From NCBI GenBank assembly GCA_023404705.1, contig JAEYAU010000184.1, forward strand, positions 1 through 64,000: 64,000 bases of DNA, in the 5' to 3' direction. Below, in pieces: positions 44,883 to 52,680 of this stretch. This DNA comes from Pseudomonadota bacterium (GTDB lineage Bacteria; Pseudomonadota; Alphaproteobacteria; Rhizobiales; Xanthobacteraceae). How positions within the stretch are numbered: the first letter of the stretch is position 1; every line of letters starts with the position of its first letter. The translations under genes and the position numbers were made by a program. The notes beneath the pieces were generated by a model. That model did not search any database and was not told the DNA's origin. It worked only from the letters and a program-made list of their open reading frames with translations.

Positions 44883-45853
44883 CACGCGGCCTCCCGTGTG
44901 ACGGCCGCCGGCGCCGGCGCAGCGGTTTTCGCGCGCGCGGCGACCAAGCGCTTGACGAGGCCGACAATGCCGGAGGGACAGAAGGCCATCATGACGATGA
45001 CGAGCAGCGCATAGGTGATGAGGTAGTAGCCCTGGGCGAAGCGCAGCCATTCGGGCAGCAGCACCGCCACCGCGGCGCCGACGAAGGGCCCCGCGAAGGA
45101 GCCGGCGCCGCCGACCACCACCATCAGCAGGAAGAGCAGCGAGGGGCCGAGTGCGAAAGGCGCGGGATCGATGAAGCCGACCAGCGGCGCATAGAGCGCG
45201 CCCGCGAAGCCGCCATAGGCGGAGCCGATCGCGAAGGCCAGCAATGTATAGAGCCGCACATTGATGCCGAGGCTCTCGGCGCGGATCGGGTTCTCGCGCA
45301 GCGCCGTGAAGGCGCGACCCCAGGGGCTGCGGATGATCCACCACAGCGCGAAGCTCAGACCGGCCGTGATCGCGAGCACGAACCAGTAGAAGTTCACGTG
45401 ATTGCGCAGGTTGACGTCGAGGAGCGTCGGGCGGCGCACGTTCATGCCCATCACGCCGCCAGTGAGCCACTGCTCGTTGCGGATGATCAGCCAGACCAGC
45501 ACCGTGAAGGCGAGCGTGACGAAGGCGAGATAGTGCTTCTGCACGCGCAGCGCCGGGAAGCCGATCAGGATGCCGACCAGGAAGGCGAAGGCGCCGGAGG
45601 CGATGAAGGAGACGCCGAAGGGTACGCCGGCCTTGGTGAGCAGCGCTGTCGTGTAGGCGCCGATGCCGAGGAATGCGGCCTGCGCCAGCGTCTCCTGCCC
45701 GGCGTAGCCGACGATGAGGTTGACGCCCATCGCGGCGATGGCGGTGACGAGCCAGAGCGTGAGGATATAAGTGCCGTAGCGCTGCAGGCCGAGCGGCGCG
45801 AGCACGAGCGCCACGACGACCAGCGCGAGGAGAAGCAGCGGAAGCTTCCTCAT
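44882..45853 (-). CDS. HAAT ABC transporter permease (LivM-like), first system
   Basis: 323 residues, about nine hydrophobic segments. The LivM marks GVNLIVGYAGQETLAQAAFLG-type loop (shown in part), GRAFTALRENPIRAESLGIN and GGAGSFAGPFVGAAV are present. Its start overlaps the LivH stop (ATGA). It forms the membrane channel with LivH. Confidence 0.92.
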   Translation of the reverse strand: MRKLPLLLLALVVVALVLAPLGLQRYGTYILTLWLVTAIAAMGVNLIVGYAGQETLAQAAFLGIGAYTTALLTKAGVPFGVSFIASGAFAFLVGILIGFPALRVQKHYLAFVTLAFTVLVWLIIRNEQWLTGGVMGMNVRRPTLLDVNLRNHVNFYWFVLAITAGLSFALWWIIRSPWGRAFTALRENPIRAESLGINVRLYTLLAFAIGSAYGGFAGALYAPLVGFIDPAPFALGPSLLFLLMVVVGGAGSFAGPFVGAAVAVLLPEWLRFAQGYYLITYALLVIVMMAFCPSGIVGLVKRLVAARAKTAAPAPAAVTREAA

Positions 45854-46728
45854 ACGGCGCGCTCCTCGCGCCGGCCGAGCAGGCCTTGCGGGCGGAACAG
45901 GATGATCAGCACGAGGAGCACCAGCGGCACGGCCTGGCGATAGGAAGCCGAGACGTAAGCCGCCGCGAGATTGTCGACGACGCCCACCAGCAGGCCGCCC
46001 GCGATGGCGCCGCGCACCTGATTGAAGCCGCCGACGATAGCGGCGACGAAGGCCGCGAGCCCGAGATGCTCGCCGTTGGAGAATTTGGCGAGATAGATCG
46101 GCGAGATCAGCAGCGAGGCAATGGCCGCGAGCGCGGCGTTGATGATGAAGGTGTACATCACCATGCGCTCGACCGGCACGCCGAGGATGCGCGCGACCGT
46201 CGGGTTCTGCGCGGTCGCCTGCATCTGCCGGCCGGTGCGCGTGCCGCCGAGGAACCACTGCAGGGCCACGATCACGGCGAGCGCGACGGCGAGCACGCCC
46301 AGCTGCGCCAGCGATACCGGCGTGCCGAACAGATCGATGATCCGATCCGGCACCAGCGAGGGGAACGGCTGCGCCTCGGCGCTGTAGGCTTCCTTGACGC
46401 CGTCCTTGAGCAGGAGCGCGACCGCGATGGTCGAGATCACCAGCGGCAGCACGCCCTGCTTGATCAGCGGATCGACGATCACGGTCTTGAACAGCACGCC
46501 GAGGATCAGCACCGAGAGCGCGATGGCGATCAGCGCCGAGAGGGCGAACGGCAGGCCGAGCACGTTCATGGCGGCGAGCGCGAAGAAGGCCGGCAGCATC
46601 ACGAACTCGCCCTGGGCGAAGTTGATGGTCTGCGAGGTCTGCCACAGCAGCGTGAAGCCGATCGCCGCGAGCGCGTAGATTGCACCCGTGGTCAGGCCGG
46701 TCACGACGAGCTGGATGAATTCGCCCAT
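45850..46728 (-). CDS. HAAT ABC transporter permease (LivH-like), first system
   Basis: 292 residues with the LivH start pattern MGEFIQLVVTGLTTGAIYAL and TINFAQGEFVML, and the coupling loop GRQMQATAQNPTVARILGV. The C-terminus LFRPQGLLGRREE is usual for the family. It follows repeat R3, which separates it from the receptor gene. Confidence 0.92.
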   Translation of the reverse strand: MGEFIQLVVTGLTTGAIYALAAIGFTLLWQTSQTINFAQGEFVMLPAFFALAAMNVLGLPFALSALIAIALSVLILGVLFKTVIVDPLIKQGVLPLVISTIAVALLLKDGVKEAYSAEAQPFPSLVPDRIIDLFGTPVSLAQLGVLAVALAVIVALQWFLGGTRTGRQMQATAQNPTVARILGVPVERMVMYTFIINAALAAIASLLISPIYLAKFSNGEHLGLAAFVAAIVGGFNQVRGAIAGGLLVGVVDNLAAAYVSASYRQAVPLVLLVLIILFRPQGLLGRREERAV

Positions 46729-46741
46729 GGCGCAGCTTCTT

Positions 46742-46824
46742 CGTAGGGCGCAATAGCGAAGCGTATTGCGCCAGCTGAGTCTCAGTCGGCGCAATACGGC
46801 GCTGCGCGCCTATTGCGCCCTACG
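46742..46824. repeat. Composite palindromic repeat R3 inside an operon
   Basis: The ends CGTAGGGCGCAATA (46742-46755) and TATTGCGCCCTACG (46811-46824) are perfect 14-base inverted copies. Two internal hairpins of the form GCGCAATA...TATTGCGC fill the rest. It lies between the receptor and permease genes of one transporter operon, where a stable hairpin could raise receptor mRNA stability relative to the permease genes. Confidence 0.8.
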
Positions 46825-46865
46825 GGCTGAGTGGCCGGCGAGCGCCCGCCCGCCGGCCGAACGCG

Positions 46866-48002
46866 TTACGGCTTCAGCTTCGGCAGCGTCTTGGTGATGA
46901 CCTGCTTGCCGTTCTGCACCTCGGCGAGGAAACTGATGCGGTCGATTTCGCCGGTCTGGTCCCAGGTGCCCTCGATGAGAATCCCGGGGGTCTTGTCCGG
47001 CGTGATGGTGAGGCCGTGCAGCGCGTTGGCGATCGCCTTCGCGTCGACCTTGCCGGCCTTCTCGGCCGCCGCCTTCACCATATAGACCGCGATGTAGCCC
47101 TTCACGCCGTTGTGGTCGGGCTTGTAGTTGTACTTGGCCTGGAACTTCTTGCCGAACTCCTGGATGGCCGCGATCGGCGCGTCGACCGTGAGACCGACAT
47201 GGCCGCGCACGCCGTTGGCGGCGTCGCCCGCGAGATCGATCACCTTCTGGCCGAGCAGCGTGGTCTCGCCGATCAGCGGCAGCGTGACGCCCTGCTTCTT
47301 CACCTCGCGCAGGAAGCGCGCGCTCTCCTCCTCGTTCAGGTAGACGAAGACCGCGTCCGCATTGGCGCCCTTGATCTTGATGACGTCGGCCGCGAAGTCG
47401 GCCTGGCCGGACTCGGTCGAGAGATCCGCCGCCACCTTGATGTTGCGCGACTGCAGCTCCTTCATGATGGCGTCGCGGCCGCCCTTGCCGAAGTCGTTGT
47501 TGACGTAGATCACGGCCACCGACTTCGCCTTCACCTCGTCGCGCAGATAGTTCGCGAGCTTCGGCATCGAGACGTTCTGGCCGAAGGAGGTGCGGAAGAT
47601 GTATTTGGAGCCCTGCGCGGTCAGGTCCGCGGCCTCGCCGCCCATGATCTGCGGCACCTCGGCGTCGGCCGTGAGCTGCATGGTGGCCTTCACCGACCCC
47701 GAATAGATCGGGCCGAAGATCACGACGGGGTTGTCGTCGAGGGCGCGCTGGATGGCGGCGCGCGCCGTGCCGGGATTGCTCTGGGTGTCGACGTGCTCGG
47801 TGACGATCTTGCGGCCGAGGATGCCGCCCGCGGCGTTGATCTCGCTCACCGCCATCTCGACGCCATTGCGCCAATTGGTGCCGACCGTGGCGCCGGCGCC
47901 GGAGAGCTCGATGATGTTCGGGATCTTGACGGTCTGCTGGGCAGCCGCCGGGGCTACCATCATGGTGGCGGCAAACAGGCATGCGAATACGCGGGTCTTC
48001 AC
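46866..48002 (-). CDS. HAAT substrate-binding protein (LivK-like), first system
   Basis: 378 residues from a GTG start with GGGAGGA upstream. A signal peptide (KTRVFACLFAATMMVAPAAA) precedes a mature type I periplasmic binding protein: VKIPNIIELSGAGATVGTNW, INAAGGILGRKI, VIFGPIYSGSVKA. It delivers ligand to the LivHMGF transporter encoded downstream. The ligand is predicted from the neighbouring enzymes to be shikimate, quinate or a similar acid. Confidence 0.92.
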   Translation of the reverse strand: MKTRVFACLFAATMMVAPAAAQQTVKIPNIIELSGAGATVGTNWRNGVEMAVSEINAAGGILGRKIVTEHVDTQSNPGTARAAIQRALDDNPVVIFGPIYSGSVKATMQLTADAEVPQIMGGEAADLTAQGSKYIFRTSFGQNVSMPKLANYLRDEVKAKSVAVIYVNNDFGKGGRDAIMKELQSRNIKVAADLSTESGQADFAADVIKIKGANADAVFVYLNEEESARFLREVKKQGVTLPLIGETTLLGQKVIDLAGDAANGVRGHVGLTVDAPIAAIQEFGKKFQAKYNYKPDHNGVKGYIAVYMVKAAAEKAGKVDAKAIANALHGLTITPDKTPGILIEGTWDQTGEIDRISFLAEVQNGKQVITKTLPKLKP

Positions 48003-48132
48003 GTGATCCTCCCTGGAACGCGGGCAGGCTTGCTGAGCCTGCGCTTGCTGTTTGAGGCGCGGGCGGAGGCCCACGCAACCGCGCCGACATTGCGGAAGGC
48101 CGGAGATAACGTCAATTACCAAAACGAGGCGA

Positions 48133-48149
48133 AACCTGAACCTCAGGTT
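48133..48149. promoter_or_regulatory. Perfect palindrome at the end of the LysR gene, candidate LysR site
   Basis: AACCTGA-ACC-TCAGGTT is a perfect 17-base inverted repeat that overlaps the LysR stop codon and lies 131 bases before the receptor gene start. On the minus strand a TTGACG (48115-48110) that could serve as -35 element follows 17 bases on. Its right half (ACCTCAGGTTACTT) resembles a sequence upstream of the second LysR gene at 58866-58879. Confidence 0.45.
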
Positions 48150-49074
48150 ACTTTTTGCGCCGACTGCCAGAAACGCGCGGGCGCGTGCTCGGTCGCGTCA
48201 TGTGACCGCGCAGCGAGGCGATGAAGAACTCGCAGTAGCTGGACAGAGTCGCGTCCTTGCGGAAGGCCACATAGGTCTCGAAGGCCGTCGGCTCGGCGAT
48301 CGGGATCGGCACGATCCCGGGCACGTTGCCGTCGACCACCGAGAACTCGTCGATCACCGCGATGCCGAGGCCGTTGCGCACCAGCGCGCACACGGTCGAG
48401 CCGAACCGGGCGCGGATCGACACCTCATAGGCGAGCGCGTGGCGCATGAAGATGCCGGCCATGATGCGGCCGTAGGGATCGTTCGGGTCGATGCCGATGA
48501 GCGGATATTTCACGATCTCGGCGGCCGATATGCTGGCTCGCTTCGCGAGCACGTGGCCTTCGGGCACGACGCACATCAGCCGGCCGGTCGCGAGCGGCTC
48601 GTAGCTCAGCATCGGATGCTCGTACTTGTGGCTCATGGCAACCACCTCGCCCTTGCCGAGCAGCAGATAGTCGATCGCCTCCTCGATCTTGAGGATGTCC
48701 ACCTCGATCAGCAGGTTCGGAAACTTCTTCCGCACCGCCGCGATCGCGCGCGGCACCATCACGTTCGAGATGCTCGGCACCGAGCCGACGCGCAATTCGG
48801 AATCGGCGCCGCGCTTGAGCCGCGCGATGACGTATTGCAGGTCCTCGACCTTGTCGTAGACGCCGTTGATCTGGTTGAAGATGTCCCGTGCTTCCGGCGT
48901 CGGGATGTAGCGGCCGTTGCGGCGGCTGAACAGCTTGAGGCTAAGCACGCCCTCGGCGTGCTTCATCACGCGGCTGATGCCGGGCGACGACACGTTGAGC
49001 AGGCGTGCGGCGCCGCCGATGGTGCCGGTCACCATGATGGCGCGGATGACTTCGATCTGGCGGAGGGTGAGCAT
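48148..49074 (-). CDS. LysR-family regulator of the first HAAT/shikimate operon
   Basis: 308 residues: an N-terminal helix-turn-helix (LRQIEVIRAIMVTGTIGGAARLL and VSSPGISRVMKHAE, in part) and a LysR substrate-binding domain. It lies directly upstream of the receptor gene on the same strand, with a palindrome between them, so it probably activates that operon in response to its substrate. Unusually for LysR it is not divergent from its target. The C-terminus is basic (RPRVSGSRRKK). Confidence 0.9.
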   Translation of the reverse strand: MLTLRQIEVIRAIMVTGTIGGAARLLNVSSPGISRVMKHAEGVLSLKLFSRRNGRYIPTPEARDIFNQINGVYDKVEDLQYVIARLKRGADSELRVGSVPSISNVMVPRAIAAVRKKFPNLLIEVDILKIEEAIDYLLLGKGEVVAMSHKYEHPMLSYEPLATGRLMCVVPEGHVLAKRASISAAEIVKYPLIGIDPNDPYGRIMAGIFMRHALAYEVSIRARFGSTVCALVRNGLGIAVIDEFSVVDGNVPGIVPIPIAEPTAFETYVAFRKDATLSSYCEFFIASLRGHMTRPSTRPRVSGSRRKK

Positions 49075-49126
49075 GGGCGTATGCGGGCGATGACGCTCGC
49101 ATTAGAGCATGCCGCACCGCCCACGC

Positions 49127-51379
49127 CTACTCGCCGAGCTTCTCGCGCAACTTCCATGCGATCTCGGTCGCGATCACCGAATGGCCGTGCGCGGTCGGAT
49201 GGAACGCGCCGCTTACGGCGCGGCTCGTGAGATCGAGCAGCCCGAAGGCCGATCCTTCCTGAACCACAGAAGGCTTGTTGTTGATCGTCAGGAAGACATC
49301 GTTCGGCGTGCGAAACCAGCGCTCGCGGGTGGCGTAGGAGCGCCAGTCCTCGGGCGGGAAAGGCCGCCAGACTTCGACATCGATGGTGCGGCCCCGCCTC
49401 TCGATCGAGGCCCCCAGCCAGGACACGTGCAACGTTTCGCGGGCATCGTCTCCGTCAAGTCGATCGAGGCGATACATGACGCTGTCGTCGATGTCGCCGC
49501 CCTGTGCTTCCTCTTCGCGAGTGGCACAGAAGCCGTGCTTCTGAAACTTGTCGACGAAACTCTCGATGAAGGTGAATGCTTCATCGCCATCCCGGGAAAA
49601 CTGCCTCAACATGGCGACCAGATGATCGCGCCGAAACTTATCGATCGTTGCAAGCTCGGATTTGTCGCGGACCGCGAACATGCGATCCCGCGGTTTCTGA
49701 CCGAGCCAGACCGAGACCGTCATGCCGCCATTGCCATTGGGGCAGGCCTCGCCGTCGCGACCGAACACCGCCTTCGGATAGGACGCGATGATCACGTTCC
49801 CCGGCCGAAGACCCGCATGCTTGAGCAGTGTCTCATCGAGCACGCGCCGTAGAACATCGTAGCGCGACTTCAGCCGCGCGAGGCGTGCACGCGTCAGATT
49901 GCAGGCCTTTGCATTCTGCTGGCAATCCTCGAGCCTCGGTATGAAGCCCTTGGCAGCCTTCTCGAGCCCGCCGTCGAGGATCGCGCCCGCCACCCACCTG
50001 GCGAATCCCACGTCGTTGCCGCCAATGCCGAGCAACATGGCGCTGACCGGGCGCTTGAGATGGGCTCCGCGTCCCGTGCCGCATGTCAGGTCTCGCGTGA
50101 TTCGCGCCGCGAGGGCGTTCTCCCGGGAGGCCCAGGGGAAATCCTCGGGCCGGTTGAGACGATCGAGGAAATCGTCGATCTCCTCGCGCGGGATGGCGCC
50201 GGGTCGGATGGAACGCGCCGGCGTGCACAGCTCCTCGTAAACCGCGGCGAGCTGGCCGCGGTAAGGCCGCGCCCCGACCGGCTCGACGCCGCGCCAGGGA
50301 AAGAACAGTCCTTCGACGATCTCGGCGCCGGAGCAGCCAAGTCCGATGAAGGTGATGGGACGCGCCGGGTCGACGAGCGTCTGATGCAAGGCGGCCCGCA
50401 GCTGCCACGCATAGGCGGAACGATGACACGAGCGGTCGATCCATTGCGCCGCCCATCTCGGATCGTCGCTCGCCCGAATCGGCAGCGGAAATTGGGGCCC
50501 GGCGATCCGGTGCGAGAGAACGACCGGACGATCCGGATTGCCCTCGCCGGACGAGAACGAGTCGCCGAGGCCGAGCACGAGCTGGTCCTGCAACGTAATC
50601 TCGATCGACGTCTCGGCGCCGGCCGCGTCGCGGCGCACGAGCCGCGCCCGCCCGCTCGGATGATCGCCGCTCGTACCGGCCCGTGACGTGACGTCGACCT
50701 GCAGCTCGGCGCAAGGAGCCGAGCGCTCCTGCCCGGTGCCGGTCGTGAAGCGCGCGCCTTCGAGAATGCGCCAGCGACATTCGCCGGCTGCGCTTTGCGT
50801 GTCGAAGACCCGCACGCGCCAGCGCGTCGGAAGAATGTAGTCCGGACAGTTGTTGTGGAGACGCTCGGCGCGGTTCCAGCATACGGCCGCCGCAGCGGGG
50901 CCGGCATGCGTGTCAAGCAGCGCGGCCCAACCGTAGCGCGCGATCACGCCGGCTGCGCTGGTGCCGTCGGCACCGGGCAGTGCCGTGATGCGCGGTCGCC
51001 CTTCCTTTCGGCGCAGCCCCTCGATGATCTCGATCACCGTGGCGCCTGTCCAGCTCGATGGCCAGTTCATCGCCTTGCGTTGCGCAGGCGCAATCTCGCG
51101 TCGCCAGTGGCGGGGATCGGCGAGACGCTGTTCGATCTGATCCACGCGAACCTTCTCCCGGTCCGCGCTTCCGGAATCGAGCAGCACCAGATCGAATGCG
51201 ATGCGGTGGACCGCATAATCCGAGGCATGCTTGAAGAACCGGAATGGATTCTCCACTTCGGTCCGCAGTTCTGCGAGTGCGCCCACCGTCGAGACCACGA
51301 TGGCGATACCCGTGAACAGCGCGCACAACCAGTTCGCACCGCCCTGGCCCCGATCGGCCCGACAGTTCCTTGATGTCAC
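49127..51379 (-). CDS. Large SGNH-family hydrolase with N-terminal membrane anchor
   Basis: 750 residues. A single hydrophobic segment at 16-36 anchors or exports the protein. After ~230 residues of unknown sequence comes an SGNH domain: block I LGLGDSFSSGEG (nucleophile S274), LGCSGAEI (block II), GIGGNDVGFA (N455) and a terminal AFHPTAHGH with the catalytic histidine near 727. A ~250-residue insertion separates the last two blocks. It resembles large actinobacterial-type SGNH esterases; the substrate could be a lipid or polysaccharide ester. It is 52 bases before the LysR gene. Confidence 0.8.
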   Translation of the reverse strand: MTSRNCRADRGQGGANWLCALFTGIAIVVSTVGALAELRTEVENPFRFFKHASDYAVHRIAFDLVLLDSGSADREKVRVDQIEQRLADPRHWRREIAPAQRKAMNWPSSWTGATVIEIIEGLRRKEGRPRITALPGADGTSAAGVIARYGWAALLDTHAGPAAAAVCWNRAERLHNNCPDYILPTRWRVRVFDTQSAAGECRWRILEGARFTTGTGQERSAPCAELQVDVTSRAGTSGDHPSGRARLVRRDAAGAETSIEITLQDQLVLGLGDSFSSGEGNPDRPVVLSHRIAGPQFPLPIRASDDPRWAAQWIDRSCHRSAYAWQLRAALHQTLVDPARPITFIGLGCSGAEIVEGLFFPWRGVEPVGARPYRGQLAAVYEELCTPARSIRPGAIPREEIDDFLDRLNRPEDFPWASRENALAARITRDLTCGTGRGAHLKRPVSAMLLGIGGNDVGFARWVAGAILDGGLEKAAKGFIPRLEDCQQNAKACNLTRARLARLKSRYDVLRRVLDETLLKHAGLRPGNVIIASYPKAVFGRDGEACPNGNGGMTVSVWLGQKPRDRMFAVRDKSELATIDKFRRDHLVAMLRQFSRDGDEAFTFIESFVDKFQKHGFCATREEEAQGGDIDDSVMYRLDRLDGDDARETLHVSWLGASIERRGRTIDVEVWRPFPPEDWRSYATRERWFRTPNDVFLTINNKPSVVQEGSAFGLLDLTSRAVSGAFHPTAHGHSVIATEIAWKLREKLGE

Positions 51380-51490
51380 GATGAAAGCCCCCGATTCCGA
51401 GTCCCTATGTAGCCCGCACTATCTTCTCTTTTTGGTTGCATTCGCGCAAGAGCAAAATACCGGCGGGCCGACTATGGCGGGAGGCGGCTA

Positions 51491-51934
51491 ATGCCGGATC
51501 TCGCCGTGCTCGCCGGCCTGTTCGCCAGCGCCTTCCTGTCCGCGACGCTGCTGCCCGGCTCCTCGGAGGCCGCGCTCCTGGCGCTGCTCGCCATGGGGAA
51601 AGGCGATGTGCCGACGCTGATCGCGGTGGCGACCGTCGGCAATGTGCTCGGCTCGGTGGTGAACTGGCTGATGGGGCGTTTCCTGGCGCATTTCCGCGAC
51701 CGGCGCTGGTTTCCGATCGATCAGCGCAGCTATGACCGCGCCACCGCCTGGTACGGCCGCTTCGGCCTGTGGTCGCTGCTCTTCTCCTGGGTGCCGATCA
51801 TCGGCGACCCGCTCACCGTCGTGGCCGGCATGCTGCGCGTGCGGCTCGGCTGGTTCGTGGCGCTGGTGATGCTCGGCAAGGCAGCGCGCTACGTGTTCCT
51901 CGCAGCGGCCTTCGCGACGTGGAAGAGCGCCTGA
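51491..51934 (+). CDS. YqaA/SNARE-associated-like membrane protein
   Basis: 147 residues with four hydrophobic segments. The pattern SATLLPGSSEAALLALLAMG, TVGNVLGSVVNWLMGRF and FSWVPIIGDPLTVVAGMLR is that of YqaA/DedA-like proteins. GGGAGGCGG precedes the ATG. Role in membrane homeostasis or transport is assumed for the family; nothing specific can be said here. Confidence 0.87.
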   Translation: MPDLAVLAGLFASAFLSATLLPGSSEAALLALLAMGKGDVPTLIAVATVGNVLGSVVNWLMGRFLAHFRDRRWFPIDQRSYDRATAWYGRFGLWSLLFSWVPIIGDPLTVVAGMLRVRLGWFVALVMLGKAARYVFLAAAFATWKSA

Positions 51935-51939
51935 GGGAT

Positions 51940-52680
51940 TCAGGCGTGCGCGGCGCTCTCGTGGCCGAAATAGGCGCGCTCGAGCCGCGCCGGCAGATCT
52001 CCCTCGCGCGCCGAGGCGGCCAGCACGACCTGGCCGCGCCCGAGCGCATAGACCCGGTCTGCTACGCCGAGCGCCTTCTCGATCAATTGCTCCACGAGCA
52101 GCACGGCAGTTCCCGCCTCGCGCAGGCGGGCGATCACCGCCAGAACGCGGTCGACCAGCACGGGCGAGAGTCCCGCCGACGGCTCGTCCAGCATCAGCAG
52201 GCGCGGCCGGCGCACGAGCCCCTGTGCGACGGCGAGCATCTGCTGCTGCCCGCCGCTCAAGGCCGAGCCGCGGTCGTGACGCTTCGCGGCGATCTCCGGG
52301 AAGTAGGACAGAGCCTCCTCGACGCGCGCGGTGCGCTCGCCGCGCGGCAGGTCGTAGGCCGCCAGCAGCAGATTGTCGATGACGGTCTGCTGCGTGAACA
52401 CGCGATGGCCCTCGATCACGTGCGCCAACCCCATCTGGGTCGCCTCGCGCGGACCGGCGCCACGCAAGTCACGGCCGCCGAAATGAATCGTGCCGCTGCA
52501 CGGGAGCAGCCCCGAGATCGCGCGCAGCAGCGTCGTCTTGCCGGCGCCGTTCGGACCGAGCAGCGTCACCACCTCGCCCTGCCCGATCGTCATGTCGACC
52601 CCGTGCAGCACGACGATCTTGCCGTAGCCCGCGTGGAGGTTGCTCACGGCGAGCAGCGGCTCAGCCCCCGAGATAGGCAC
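51940..52680 (-). CDS. HAAT ABC transporter ATPase (LivF-like), second system
   Basis: 246 residues with GPNGAGKTT, LSGGQQQ and LLMLDEPSAGLSP motifs. The GTG start at 52680 overlaps the upstream gene by 20 bases but has an excellent AGGAGG six bases before it, which decides the start. It is the last gene of the second transporter operon. Confidence 0.9.
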   Translation of the reverse strand: MPISGAEPLLAVSNLHAGYGKIVVLHGVDMTIGQGEVVTLLGPNGAGKTTLLRAISGLLPCSGTIHFGGRDLRGAGPREATQMGLAHVIEGHRVFTQQTVIDNLLLAAYDLPRGERTARVEEALSYFPEIAAKRHDRGSALSGGQQQMLAVAQGLVRRPRLLMLDEPSAGLSPVLVDRVLAVIARLREAGTAVLLVEQLIEKALGVADRVYALGRGQVVLAASAREGDLPARLERAYFGHESAAHA

